Made by a program: the position numbers and the translations under genes. From assembly GCA_024227995.1 (NCBI GenBank), contig CP100465.1, forward strand, positions 124,001 through 188,000: a stretch of DNA of 64,000 bases. Reading direction: 5' to 3'. Below, one piece after another: positions 15,858 to 24,842 of the stretch. Below the pieces are notes generated by a model. It saw nothing but the letters and a program-made list of their open reading frames with translations, did not search any database and was not told the origin of the DNA. Numbering within the stretch: position 1 is the stretch's first letter; each line of letters starts with the position of its first letter. This DNA comes from Halomicrococcus gelatinilyticus. Lineage in GTDB: Archaea > Halobacteriota > Halobacteria > Halobacteriales > Haladaptataceae.

Positions 15858-17448
15858 CGTATCCCTCCCGTGAGAGTATCACGAGCATCGAGAGTCCGGA
15901 GACCACCAGCAGGATGAGCGCCGGCACGGCGGCCGAGCCGAAGTGCCCCGCCGCCTGGGCGTCCCAGATGAACGTCGACAGCGTCTGGAAGCCGATGGGG
16001 CGCAACAGCAGCGTCGCCGGCAGCTCCTTCATCGTCGTCAGGAAGACCAGCGCCGCGCCGCCGAGCAGACCAGGCGCGATGAGCGGCAGCGTGACAGACC
16101 GGAACGCCGCGATGGAGCTGCGGCCGAGCGTCCGCGCCGCCTCCGGCAGCTGAGGGTTCACCTGCAGGAACGACGCCCGCGTCGACCCCACCGACTGGGG
16201 AAGGAAGCGGACGACGTACGCGAACACGAGCAGCGGGATCGTCTGGTACAGCGGCGTCGCGTACTGCGAGCCGAAGTAGACGATGGCGAACCCGATGACG
16301 ACGCCCGGGATAGCGTAGCCGACGTACGAGAGCCGCTCGTACGCGGCGGTCAGTCGGGCGTCGTGGCGCGCGGCGAGGTACGCGATGGGCAGGCCGGCCA
16401 GCGTCGCGGCGAGCGCGGCGAGCGCGGCGACGTAGATGGAGTTGGTGACGTACCCGAACTCGAACTGCAGCGTCGTCGCGTAGTCCGCGCCGCCACCGAC
16501 CAGCCACAGCATCAGGATGCCGAGCGGCACGACGAGCGCGAGCACCGCGACCAGCGCGGGGAACAGCATCGCCGGCCACCGCCAGCGCCCCAGCCGGACG
16601 CGGTCACCGGTGCGGCCGCCCTGTCGCCCGGCCGTCCGTTCCTCGCCGCGGATGCGCGACTCGACGGCGAGGATGACGAGCGTGCCGGCCACCAGCAGTA
16701 GCGAGAGCATCGACGCGTAGTCGCGACCGATGCTCTGCTCCACGTAGATGACGCGCGTGAACACGTCGTACTGCATGGTCGCTGGCGTCCCAAAGTCCGA
16801 CAGCGCGTACAGCGCGACCAGCAGGCTCCCGGCCGCGACGGCCGGCTGGATCTGCGGGAGGGTGACGCGCTTGAACGCCTCCCACCGCGAGTGTTCGAGC
16901 GTCCGCGCGGCGTCGACGAGAGTCGTGTCGAGCGACTTCAGCGAGGCGCGCGTCGTGATGTATACGTAGGGGTAGGTGTACAGCGTCAACACGACGAGCG
17001 CGCCCTCGAAGCCGTATATCTCGGGGAGCGACTGGACGCCGAGCGGCGCGAGCAGTTGCTGGAGCTCCCCTCGCGGCCCGAACGCCGAGACGTAGGCGAA
17101 CGCGCCGATCCAGCTCGGGATGACCAGCGGCAGCGACACCGCGATGGTGAAGAAGCGGCGGAAGGGCACGTCGGTCCGCACCGTCAGGTACGCGAGCGGG
17201 ACCGCGAGCAGTATCGACGCGCCGGTGACGCCGACAACGAGCAGCGCGCTGTTGAGGAGCACCTGGATGGTGCGCGCGCTGGTCAGCAGGTCAAGGGCTC
17301 GCGCCTGGCCGACGTTTCCGGCCATGCCGACGAGCCAGAGCAGCGGCAGCAGCACCGCGGCCGACACCGCGCCGGCGAGCAGGACGAGCCCCAGCGGTAG
17401 CTCGCTCCCGTCCGTTTGCCCGCCCGTTCGGCCGATGTCGATGCTCAT
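15847..17448 (-). CDS. ABC transporter permease, Fe(III)-type (FbpB-like)
   Basis: 533 residues made of two homologous six-helix halves, the double-length arrangement usual for ferric-iron permeases (about 500-550 residues). Each half carries a coupling-helix motif of the EAA type: DAARTLEHSRWEAFKRVTLP in the first and EAARTLGRSSIAAFRSVTLP in the second. It forms the membrane channel for the binding protein encoded 13 bp upstream and the ATPase overlapping its 3' end. Confidence 0.92.
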   Translation of the reverse strand: MSIDIGRTGGQTDGSELPLGLVLLAGAVSAAVLLPLLWLVGMAGNVGQARALDLLTSARTIQVLLNSALLVVGVTGASILLAVPLAYLTVRTDVPFRRFFTIAVSLPLVIPSWIGAFAYVSAFGPRGELQQLLAPLGVQSLPEIYGFEGALVVLTLYTYPYVYITTRASLKSLDTTLVDAARTLEHSRWEAFKRVTLPQIQPAVAAGSLLVALYALSDFGTPATMQYDVFTRVIYVEQSIGRDYASMLSLLLVAGTLVILAVESRIRGEERTAGRQGGRTGDRVRLGRWRWPAMLFPALVAVLALVVPLGILMLWLVGGGADYATTLQFEFGYVTNSIYVAALAALAATLAGLPIAYLAARHDARLTAAYERLSYVGYAIPGVVIGFAIVYFGSQYATPLYQTIPLLVFAYVVRFLPQSVGSTRASFLQVNPQLPEAARTLGRSSIAAFRSVTLPLIAPGLLGGAALVFLTTMKELPATLLLRPIGFQTLSTFIWDAQAAGHFGSAAVPALILLVVSGLSMLVILSREGYDVR

Positions 17449-17461
17449 CTGGTCACTCTGT

Positions 17462-18631
17462 TCAGAGCAGTCCCACCTCTCGCATGAGGTTCAGGGTCGG
17501 TTTCAGGTTCGATAGCTGTCCGAGGTCTAGCTCCTTCGGCGGGTTCAGTTCGTCGATGGTCGGCAGACGGCCGAGCGGTTCCACCTGCGGAATCAGGGGG
17601 TACTCGAACGTCTTCACCGCGAAGTACTCCTGGGCTTCCGCCGAGAGGAGGTGCTGGACGAAGTTCTGCGCCAGCGTCGGCTTGCTCGACGTGTTCACCA
17701 CGGCTGCGCCCGCGACGTTGAACATCGCGCCGGCGTCGCCCTCGGTGAACGCGGTGCCGACGGAGGCGTCCTCGTCCCTCGCCAGCACGCGCTGGATGTA
17801 GTAGTGGTTGGTGAATCCGGCCGAGATCTCGCCGCGGGCGACCGCCTGAGCGACGAGGAACTCGTCGGAGTAGTTCTTCACGATCTTCTCCTCTTTCATC
17901 GTCTGCAGCCACTGCTTCGTCTTCTCGCGGCCGTTCAGCAGGCGCATCGCGGTGACGAACGCCTGGAACGAGGCGTAGGAGGGTGCCCAGCCCATCGCGT
18001 CGTCGAACTTCTTCTGGTCCGGGAACGCGGAGATGTCGGTCGGGATGTCGCTCTCCTGGAACTCGTTCGTGTTGAACGGTATCGTCCGCGCGCGCCCGGA
18101 CGTGCCGACCCACTGCCCGTCGGGGTCGCGGAACCGCTGGTCGACCTTCCCGAGCACGCTCTCCTGGAGTTTCTTCGTCCGACCAGCGCCAGCGAGCAGC
18201 CCCAGCGAACCGGCGTCGACGGAGTAGAACACGTCCGCCGGGCTGGCGTCGCCCTCGGTCTGGATGAGCTGTGCCAGCTCCGTCGAGCCGCCGTACTGCG
18301 TCTTCACCTCGAATCCGTCGTAGAGGTTCTCGATGAACTGGATGAGTTCGCCGACGAGCGCCTGACCGCGCCCGGAGTAGAGGGTCAGCGTCCCCTCGAG
18401 GTCCGGCATCGCCTCCATCGAGGTCCCGCCAGGCGTCCCGCGATCACCGAACGGCGACCGACCGGACCCGATCTGGCCCACGACGTCGGCGTCGTTGCCA
18501 CCGTCGTCTCCTCCGGTGAGGTCGCTGAGACATCCGGCAGTGACACCGACAGCGCCTGTCCCGACGGCACCGAGGAATCGGCGTCGTCTCCAGCCGCGTT
18601 CCTCGCCATCAGTAGAGTCGCGTCGCTCCAT
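17462..18631 (-). CDS. Iron-type ABC substrate-binding lipoprotein (FbpA-like)
   Basis: 389 residues. The N-terminus has a twin-arginine signal (RRRRFLGAVGTGAVG) ending in a lipobox with Cys in TAGCLSD, so the protein is exported folded and anchored by a lipid. The mature part is a two-lobe periplasmic-binding-protein fold (LTLYSGRGQALVGELIQ, KTQYGGSTELAQL, ADVFYSVDAGSLG), most like ferric-ion and thiamine-type binders. It is first in the operon. A DtxR/IdeR-like palindrome lies 9 bp before the ATG, strongly suggesting iron repression and supporting iron as substrate. Confidence 0.9.
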   Translation of the reverse strand: MERRDSTDGEERGWRRRRFLGAVGTGAVGVTAGCLSDLTGGDDGGNDADVVGQIGSGRSPFGDRGTPGGTSMEAMPDLEGTLTLYSGRGQALVGELIQFIENLYDGFEVKTQYGGSTELAQLIQTEGDASPADVFYSVDAGSLGLLAGAGRTKKLQESVLGKVDQRFRDPDGQWVGTSGRARTIPFNTNEFQESDIPTDISAFPDQKKFDDAMGWAPSYASFQAFVTAMRLLNGREKTKQWLQTMKEEKIVKNYSDEFLVAQAVARGEISAGFTNHYYIQRVLARDEDASVGTAFTEGDAGAMFNVAGAAVVNTSSKPTLAQNFVQHLLSAEAQEYFAVKTFEYPLIPQVEPLGRLPTIDELNPPKELDLGQLSNLKPTLNLMREVGLL

Positions 18632-18639
18632 ACAGTAAA

Positions 18640-18653
18640 TTAGGCTGGCCTAA
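18640..18653 (-). promoter_or_regulatory. Iron-box operator before the FbpA-like gene
   Basis: TTAGGCTGGCCTAA: perfect six-base arms around a TG spacer. It resembles the core of bacterial DtxR/IdeR boxes and is the kind of site expected for haloarchaeal SirR/Idr regulators. A TATA-like ATAAACG lies just upstream on the minus strand (about 18657-18664), so the site covers the transcription start, where a bound repressor would block initiation. Confidence 0.75.
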
Positions 18654-18802
18654 AACGTTTATACCTACCGATTCAGCGATACGGGCCGAGCGTCGATACC
18701 CGGGGGTACGAACTGGACGAAGAAGAACCCGCCGGTTCGGCCGAGAGCGGAAGACGTCTGCCGACCGGCCAGCCGACGGGTGGGAACCGGTCAGGGTCGC
18801 AC

Positions 18803-20014
18803 TCAGTCGTCGGCGGGGACCGTCCGACGTGCGGGGTCGAGCGCGTCGAGGCACGCGAGCCATTCGCCCATGCGTTCGCCGACGAGATTGAAGAACGCGC
18901 CGTTCTCGTACTCGGACCAGTCTCCCTCCGCGAGCGCCGTCGCCATCGTCTCGTAGACGGCCGCGAACGCGTCGGCAGCGTCGCGGTCGGCGCGCGGCGC
19001 GTCGTCACCGGTCCGGTCCGACTGGTCGACCGACTCGCCGCAGTCGTCGACGACTTTCCAGAGGTGCTCGTTGAGTTCGAGGCCGGCCACCTCGTTCTGG
19101 AGGTCGTCGAACGTCGACCGCGGGGCCTTGTCGTGACGACAGAGCGGGTAGCCGTTCAGGATCTGCTTGCCGAGGACGTCACAGGCGCGCTTGAGGAAGA
19201 CGCCGCTCCAGATGTCGTCGAACCGGCCGACGTCCCACTCGTTGTCGTCCATCGGCAACTGGTAGAACGCGGGGACCACCTCGCGCCGGAACGCGAGGTT
19301 CATCGAGCAGACAGTGAGGTAGTCGCCCGGCGCGGCGACGAACTCGTCGGCGTAATCCGCTTCGGTCGTGCGGGTCTGGGCCTGCCCCTGCAGGTCGCCG
19401 TCCATCAGGATGCGGACGGCGTCGAGGTCGGGGACGTTCGTCCAGAGCCCCTGGGAGGCGACCACGTCGGCGACCTCCGTCGTCTCCGTCTCCACCGTCT
19501 CGTCCATGGCGGCGTAGGGGTAGCCGCGGGGGTAGAGTCCGTGTTCGTCGAAGTTCTGGTAGAGGACGTTCACCCAGTGCTCGTCCGAGGACACCTGTTC
19601 GACCGCGCCCTCGTACTGCAGGTTGCGGAGGTGACGACCGAAGAAGTCCTCGTCGGGGAACGGCGCCGTGTCGTCGTCGATGAAGACGCCGTACTCGAAC
19701 CCGTTGGCCCACAGGTACAGGAGGCCGAAACTCGTCTGGGCGTGACTCGCCTCGGGAATCAGGTGGGCGTACTCGGGGACGCCGTGTTCGTCGAACCACT
19801 GCTCGCGCCGGGTCCCGTCGAAGACCCGTCCGGCGACGTCGAGGTCGTCGAGCATCGCCTCCATCGCTGCGGTGTCACAGAAGTCCTCCGTGACGAGCAC
19901 GACGTGCAGGCGGTCGACGTCGAAGTCGTGGTCGCGGGCGTTCTCGACGTAGTCGCGCACGCAGTCGTACTCCCGGATGGTCGGCACGACGACGCAGATG
20001 TCCTCCTCAATCAT
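18803..20014 (-). CDS. RGP-like glycosyltransferase / mutase
   Basis: 403 residues, soluble and acidic, similar to reversibly glycosylated polypeptide (RGP) family proteins, often annotated in haloarchaea as alpha-1,4-glucan-protein synthase. Visible features are VVVPTIREYDCVRDY at the N-terminus, the metal/nucleotide-sugar motif YGVFIDDDTAPFPDEDFF in the middle, and DIWSGVFLKRACDVLG near residue 270. Plant members interconvert UDP-arabinose forms; the archaeal reaction is not known to me. It has its own iron-box-like palindrome 21 bp upstream and lies directly upstream of the iron-transport operon on the same strand, with a 170-bp gap. Confidence 0.78.
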   Translation of the reverse strand: MIEEDICVVVPTIREYDCVRDYVENARDHDFDVDRLHVVLVTEDFCDTAAMEAMLDDLDVAGRVFDGTRREQWFDEHGVPEYAHLIPEASHAQTSFGLLYLWANGFEYGVFIDDDTAPFPDEDFFGRHLRNLQYEGAVEQVSSDEHWVNVLYQNFDEHGLYPRGYPYAAMDETVETETTEVADVVASQGLWTNVPDLDAVRILMDGDLQGQAQTRTTEADYADEFVAAPGDYLTVCSMNLAFRREVVPAFYQLPMDDNEWDVGRFDDIWSGVFLKRACDVLGKQILNGYPLCRHDKAPRSTFDDLQNEVAGLELNEHLWKVVDDCGESVDQSDRTGDDAPRADRDAADAFAAVYETMATALAEGDWSEYENGAFFNLVGERMGEWLACLDALDPARRTVPADD

Positions 20015-20034
20015 TGCTCTCGTCGTGAGATGAT

Positions 20035-20048
20035 TTAGGCAGCCCTAA
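20035..20048 (-). promoter_or_regulatory. Iron-box operator before the RGP-like gene
   Basis: On the plus strand TTAGGCAGCCCTAA, a palindrome with one mismatch in six-base arms and the same architecture as the site at 18640. It lies 21 bp before the ATG and overlaps the presumed TATA region (minus strand GTTTTTAGG). Two such sites before neighbouring transcription units argue for a shared regulator. Confidence 0.65.
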
Positions 20049-20224
20049 AAACGTGTCCTTTCGCGACGGACCTCGCGGCGCACGACCGCTCCCTTCGCGA
20101 GGCGGTGTCGGCCGACGACTCCTCGACCGCGAGGAGCGGAAGTTCGGGGTGCAGGTCGACGAGAGAGTTCTCCGGTTTCCACGGCCAGTGCGATCACCGG
20201 AACCGGGAAATCGGTCGGTGAGGA

Positions 20225-21802
20225 TCAGTCGCCGCGCGCGGGCTCGGGGTCGCTCGACCCGAAGCGCTCGAAGGCGGACCGGAAGTCGCCGTCCTCCTCG
20301 GTGATGGTCTCCCAGGCTTCGAGGCCGCGCTCCTTGCGGGTCCCCTCGATGGTGTTGTCGAGGACGAACGCGACGAGGCCGCCGACGGCCATGCCGGTAC
20401 CGCCGATGACGTAGACGGTGTCGGCGACGAGCTTCGTCCCGAGGACGGGACCGAGGTACGCGACGTTCGAGAGACTCTGGCGGAAGAAGGCCGACCCGCC
20501 CATGCCCTCGGGCGCGGCCGCAGCCACGTTGCCCATGTAGGCCGGGATGGCGAGGCCAGCGAACAGCGAGATACCGAGGATGTAGATGTTGCGCGTGGAG
20601 TCAAGGTCGACGTACTTCAGGTTCGAGAGGCCGACGGCGACGATCTGGCCGAACATGGCGATGTAGAGGCCGCCGATGATGGGGTCCGGAATCGAGCGGA
20701 TGAACGCGCCGAAGTAGCCGACGAAGCCGACGGCGAGCATCGCGACGGCACCGATCTGGACGACGTAGCGCGAGGCGACGCCGGTGAGGCCGATGGCGCC
20801 GACGTTCTCCGAGTAGGAGGTCGACCCGCCCGCACCCATGACGCCGGCGAAGACGTTCATGATGCCCTCCATGCCGATGCCGTGGTTGATGCGGCGCTCG
20901 CTCGGCGCTCCGACGCCGGAGAGGCGCGCGACGGCGTGGTAGTCACCGAAGCTCTCGATGATGGAGGCACCGACGCCGGCGAGCATCCCGATGGCGAGGG
21001 AGGCCTCGAAGCGCGGCACACCCCACTGCAGCGGGGTCGGGGTGACGACGGTCGGTGCCTCGAAGATGCTGCCGACGTCGACGTAGCCAGCTGTCCCGGC
21101 GGCGTACACGCCCGTCACCGAGAGGACCGTGGCCACGACGTACGCCGCGACGATGCCCAGAAGGACGGGGAAGAGCTTGAACGCCCGGTTGCGGTCGTCG
21201 ATGTACTGCGAGAACAGCGTGATGAGGCCGAGCGTCAGCAGCAGCAGCGGCCAGTTCTGGTTCGCCGTCGCCACCTGCGGCGTGCTGAAGAGCGAGAGGC
21301 CGATGAGCGCGATGGTCGGCGCGATGACGAGCGGCGAGAGGTACCGCCGGATGCGTCCGATGAGGCCGAGGTAGCCGATGACGACCTCGAACAGCGCGGC
21401 GACGATGATGGCCCCCTGGAGGCTCAGCAGCGCGGCCCGCCATTCGGCCATCCCCGTCGGATTGTTCGCCTGCACGACGGCGACGACGGCGAGCGCGGGG
21501 GCGAGCATCGAGAACGGTGACCCCTGCACGATGGGGTAGCGGTTCCCGAACGTCGTCTGGGCCAGCGTGGCGATGCCGGAGACGACAAAGAACGTCCCGA
21601 TGAAAACCGGCCACAGCCGGTCGGGCATGCCCAGCGTCTTCGCGAGGATGAGCGGGACGGCGACGTTCGCCCCGACCATCGTCAGGTAGTGCTGTACGCC
21701 CAGGAAGAGCGACTCGCCCAGCGGCGGCGTGTCCTCGATGCCGTACTCGACGAACGATCCCTCCGATTCGACCGCGTCCGAACCCGCGTTGGTGTCACTC
21801 AT
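20225..21802 (-). CDS. NCS2 family nucleobase permease
   Basis: 525 residues with about 12-14 membrane helices. The family signature is present: VQHYLTMVGANVAVPLILAK at the N-terminus, QGSPFSMLAPALAV, and the helix 8/10 substrate motifs GASIIESFGDYHAVARLSG and AGVMGAGGSTSYSENVGAIG. Such transporters import uracil, xanthine or uric acid with protons; the specificity is not certain. The ATG at 21802 was chosen because MSDTNAGSDAVESEGS is the recognisable acidic N-terminus. A divergent or regulatory partner is not visible. Confidence 0.9.
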   Translation of the reverse strand: MSDTNAGSDAVESEGSFVEYGIEDTPPLGESLFLGVQHYLTMVGANVAVPLILAKTLGMPDRLWPVFIGTFFVVSGIATLAQTTFGNRYPIVQGSPFSMLAPALAVVAVVQANNPTGMAEWRAALLSLQGAIIVAALFEVVIGYLGLIGRIRRYLSPLVIAPTIALIGLSLFSTPQVATANQNWPLLLLTLGLITLFSQYIDDRNRAFKLFPVLLGIVAAYVVATVLSVTGVYAAGTAGYVDVGSIFEAPTVVTPTPLQWGVPRFEASLAIGMLAGVGASIIESFGDYHAVARLSGVGAPSERRINHGIGMEGIMNVFAGVMGAGGSTSYSENVGAIGLTGVASRYVVQIGAVAMLAVGFVGYFGAFIRSIPDPIIGGLYIAMFGQIVAVGLSNLKYVDLDSTRNIYILGISLFAGLAIPAYMGNVAAAAPEGMGGSAFFRQSLSNVAYLGPVLGTKLVADTVYVIGGTGMAVGGLVAFVLDNTIEGTRKERGLEAWETITEEDGDFRSAFERFGSSDPEPARGD

Positions 21803-21876
21803 GTGTTCTCGTCGGTCTGTTCTTTCGAAACCACGTAGTAAGCTTAAAAGTGGCGTTACGATGTTCGTGGCGTGTC

Positions 21877-22827
21877 CTACGATTCTCGCAAGCGATCCAC
21901 TGATTCGCGGTCCGGCAGCGCGGTCATCGCGCCGTCCGCCGTGGTCGTCAGGGCGGCGACGGCGTTCGCGAAGGAGAGCACCTCGTTCAGCGTCTCGACG
22001 CCGGCGGCGAACGCGGCGAGCGCGCCCGCGGTGAACGCGTCGCCGGCGCCGGTCGTGTCGGCGACGTCCACGTCGAATCCGGAGTGCGACGCCGACCCTG
22101 CACCCCAGGGTGCCTCGGGAGTGGCGTGCGCGTACGACCCCTCGTCGCCGAGCGTCAGCAGTGCGGTGTGGGGCCCGCGGTCGCAGACCGCCTCCGCGAG
22201 ACCCTCCGGGCCGCGGACGGCGAACCCCGCGTGGTCGAGGTCCGCCGGGGTAGCCTTGACGACCGTCGCGTGGTCGAGCAGTTCGACCACCGCGTCCGCG
22301 AACCCACCCGATGGCCAGAGTTCTGGTCTCGCGTTGGGGTCGAAGACGACCTCGCAGTCGGAGTCGCGGGCGCGTTCGGCGAGTTCGACCGTCGCCGAGC
22401 GGCCCGGTTCCGCCGCCAGCATCACGCCGCCGACGTACACCCACTCGACGGCGTCGAGCGCCGCGTCCGGGACGCCGCCCGGTTCGAGGCGCGTGTCCGC
22501 GGTACCGTCGCGGTAGAAGGTGAACGCGCGGTCGCCCGCCGCGTCGTGGGTGACGAACGCGAGCGGCGTCTTGGCCTCGGGGTCGTGCTCGACGAACCGG
22601 TCCGGGACGCCCTGCTCTGCGAGCGTCTCACCCAGAAAGTCACCGAACGGGTCGCGGCCGAGTCGCGTCCAGAACCACGGCGCTTCGCCGAGTCGCGCGA
22701 GTCCCACCGCGACGTTGGCGGGCGCACCGCCGGGTCGTCGGGCGAACGAATCGACGTCCGCGAGCGGTCCAGGGTGGTCCGGCAGGAAGTCGACCAGCGT
22801 CTCGCCGGAGACGAGCACGTCGGGCAT
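21877..22827 (-). CDS. PfkB-family carbohydrate kinase
   Basis: 316 residues. Typical ribokinase/fructokinase features are an N-terminal sugar-binding GG motif (RRPGGAPANVAVGLARLG), Asn-containing FDPNARPELW, and the C-terminal ATP/anion-hole motif DTTGAGDAFTAGAL with the catalytic Asp. It phosphorylates a sugar or nucleoside; fructose is a common guess for this length, but the sequence does not prove it. The next gene on the strand is a sugar isomerase-like TIM barrel 73 bp away, which supports a sugar-metabolism role for the pair. Confidence 0.88.
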   Translation of the reverse strand: MPDVLVSGETLVDFLPDHPGPLADVDSFARRPGGAPANVAVGLARLGEAPWFWTRLGRDPFGDFLGETLAEQGVPDRFVEHDPEAKTPLAFVTHDAAGDRAFTFYRDGTADTRLEPGGVPDAALDAVEWVYVGGVMLAAEPGRSATVELAERARDSDCEVVFDPNARPELWPSGGFADAVVELLDHATVVKATPADLDHAGFAVRGPEGLAEAVCDRGPHTALLTLGDEGSYAHATPEAPWGAGSASHSGFDVDVADTTGAGDAFTAGALAAFAAGVETLNEVLSFANAVAALTTTADGAMTALPDRESVDRLRES

Positions 22828-22900
22828 GGAAGGACGTGGGGCGTCGTCCGGCAAAGCGTTTGGTACGGCGTTGCGATCTCCCCCGGAGACGAACCGCCAG

Positions 22901-23671
22901 TCACAGGAGTTCGTCGAGGTGCCGGACGCTGGTCTCGAGGTAGTCGTACTCCAGCGTGAACACCTCGAGCGAGAGCGTCCCGGTCCAGTCGTCGGGCAGC
23001 GCACCGAATATCTCCGCGAAGTCGATGGTACCGGAACCGAATGGAAGGTGCTCGTCGCGGGCCCGCCGCGTGTCGTTCAGGTGGAAGTGACTGATGCGGT
23101 CGGCGTGGTCCGCGACGAACGCGGCCGTCTCCGCAGAGTCGAGACCGGCGATGCGGGCGTGGCCCGTGTCGAGCGTCATCGAAGCGCCGGTCTCCGCGAA
23201 CAGCCGGTCGAAGTCGTCGAGACCGAACCAGTTGCCCGGGACGTTCTCGACGCACAGTTCGACGTCCCGTTCGTCGGCGAACGACGACAGCGCCGCGAGC
23301 GTCTCGACGACGTTTGCGCGGACGGTCTCGCCGTCCCACGCGGGTTGCCAGGCGTTCGACCCGGCGTGGACGACCGCCTTCTCGGCGTCGAACGCGCCGG
23401 CCGCGTCGATGGCGGCTTCGAGTTCGCGCCGCGCGCCCTCGCGAACGTGGTCGTGCGGCGACCCGACGTCGAGCGTGAACGGGAGGTGGACCGCGAGGTC
23501 GAGGTCGTGCTCCGCGGCCGCGCTCCGGACCGCCTCGGGGTCGAGGTTCCTGTAGGCGTTCGCCCCGTCGAGCATCAGTTCCACGTAGTCCAGTCCAAGA
23601 TCGGTGGCCACCGCGAAGGCTCTCTCGTACTCCATACCGACCTGCGTGACGAACCCGGTCCTGACGTGCAT
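22901..23671 (-). CDS. Sugar phosphate isomerase/epimerase-like TIM barrel
   Basis: 256 residues of the AP-endonuclease-2/xylose-isomerase-like barrel. Metal-site candidates appear in order: LDLAVHLPF, AVVHAGSNAW, CVENVPGNW (Glu), LDTGHARI (Asp-His), HFHLNDT and LSLEVFT (Glu). These proteins isomerise or epimerise sugars, or cut abasic DNA. The neighbouring PfkB kinase favours the sugar role. The ATG at 23671 begins directly at the first barrel strand. Confidence 0.82.
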   Translation of the reverse strand: MHVRTGFVTQVGMEYERAFAVATDLGLDYVELMLDGANAYRNLDPEAVRSAAAEHDLDLAVHLPFTLDVGSPHDHVREGARRELEAAIDAAGAFDAEKAVVHAGSNAWQPAWDGETVRANVVETLAALSSFADERDVELCVENVPGNWFGLDDFDRLFAETGASMTLDTGHARIAGLDSAETAAFVADHADRISHFHLNDTRRARDEHLPFGSGTIDFAEIFGALPDDWTGTLSLEVFTLEYDYLETSVRHLDELL

Positions 23672-23812
23672 GCCGTGACGTCGACGGACGTCGTGTTAGC
23701 TCTGGTGGACGTCACGGCAAGCGATACCCGCCGTCGGCGGTTACCGAACCGTCAACGGCGGTCGACCGGAGATACACCAGAAACGTCTCGTGACAGGTGG
23801 CTTCCCGGACGG

Positions 23813-24676
23813 TCAGTAGCCGCCGCCACCGCCTCCGCCACCATCCATACCGTTCCCATCACCTCCGCCCATACCGTGTCCGTTGTCACCTCCGCCGCCA
23901 TCCATACCGTTTCCACCGCCTCCGCCGCCATCCATACCGTTTCCACCGCCTCCGCCCGGACCGTGTCCGTTGCCGCCACCCATACCGCCATTACCGTTGC
24001 CCTGGCCGCCACCGCCACCCATACCGCCATTACCGTTGCCCTGGCCGCCACCGCCACCCCTACCGCCATTACCGTTGCCCTGGCCGCCATTACCACCGTT
24101 GCCGCCGCCGCCACCGTCGCCCTGGGTTTCCACGTCCCCCACCATCGTCGTCGGGTGGATGGTGCAGATGTACTGGGCCACATCCGGGGTGACGACGAAC
24201 TGCAGCGTCTGGGTCGCACCCTGCTCGGCGATGGTCTCCGTCACGTCGATGGCGTCGTCCGGCGGCGTCACCGTCTCCTCCGTCGTGGTCGGGGTCCCGG
24301 TGGCCGTGGTCCCCGGCGTCGTCCCCTGGCCCGCGGTGCCGGCCTGGACGTTCGGAAAGATGACCTCCAGGTTCTGACCGTCCTCGTTCTGGAGCGCGAA
24401 GTTGTGCGGTTGTCCGTCGAGGTTCTCCCACGTCACCTCGTACACCTGGCCGACCGAGAGCTGCAGGGTCGGGTTCGACTGTCCCTGGATAGACTGGGGT
24501 GCCCGCCCCTGCCACGCCTGAACTTCACCGCCGAACCGGTAGCGCTGCACTGGCTGGGCCGTCGGCGTGGTCGTCTGCTGTGCGGCCCCGAGCGACGTGC
24601 CGGCCAGGAGGGTGCCGCCTGCCACCGAGAGGAACCGTCGTCGTGACCCTCGTCCGTATCGCGTCTCGTCAGTCAT
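23813..24676 (-). CDS. Tat-exported cupredoxin with Gly-rich repeat tail
   Basis: 287 residues. A Tat signal (RRRFLSVAGGTLLAGTSLGA) precedes a cupredoxin-like domain (about 45-185), with likely copper ligands His in QPHNFAL and Cys-His-Met in YICTIHPTTM (spacing C-x2-H-x3-M). A Thr/Pro-rich insert (TTPGTTATGTPTTTEE) splits the domain. From about 190 to the end is a low-complexity tail of Gly, Asn, Gln, Met, Asp and His, built from DNA repeats of 39 bp (23991-24108) and 30 bp (about 23898-23957). The domain resembles halocyanin-type electron carriers; the Met/His-bearing tail might bind extra copper. Function of the tail is inference. Confidence 0.82.
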   Translation of the reverse strand: MTDETRYGRGSRRRFLSVAGGTLLAGTSLGAAQQTTTPTAQPVQRYRFGGEVQAWQGRAPQSIQGQSNPTLQLSVGQVYEVTWENLDGQPHNFALQNEDGQNLEVIFPNVQAGTAGQGTTPGTTATGTPTTTEETVTPPDDAIDVTETIAEQGATQTLQFVVTPDVAQYICTIHPTTMVGDVETQGDGGGGGNGGNGGQGNGNGGRGGGGGQGNGNGGMGGGGGQGNGNGGMGGGNGHGPGGGGGNGMDGGGGGGNGMDGGGGDNGHGMGGGDGNGMDGGGGGGGGY

Positions 24677-24842
24677 TGTGAACCACCAGAGACCGAGCGT
24701 CCGAGAACCGTTAAACGGCCAGCATCGTTCGTTCGCCGAACTCGGTGAACGGCGCTGGAACGAGGGATTACCGTGGACGACGGAGGGGTAACGACGGTTT
24801 CCGGTCGAGCGGCTGTCGACGGGTCGGCGTGGCGCGTGGCGG

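Noticed and set aside
23840..24108. Tandem repeats resembling a CRISPR array
   Set aside because: The repeats are short, contiguous, in frame and encode Gly-rich protein; there are no unique spacers.
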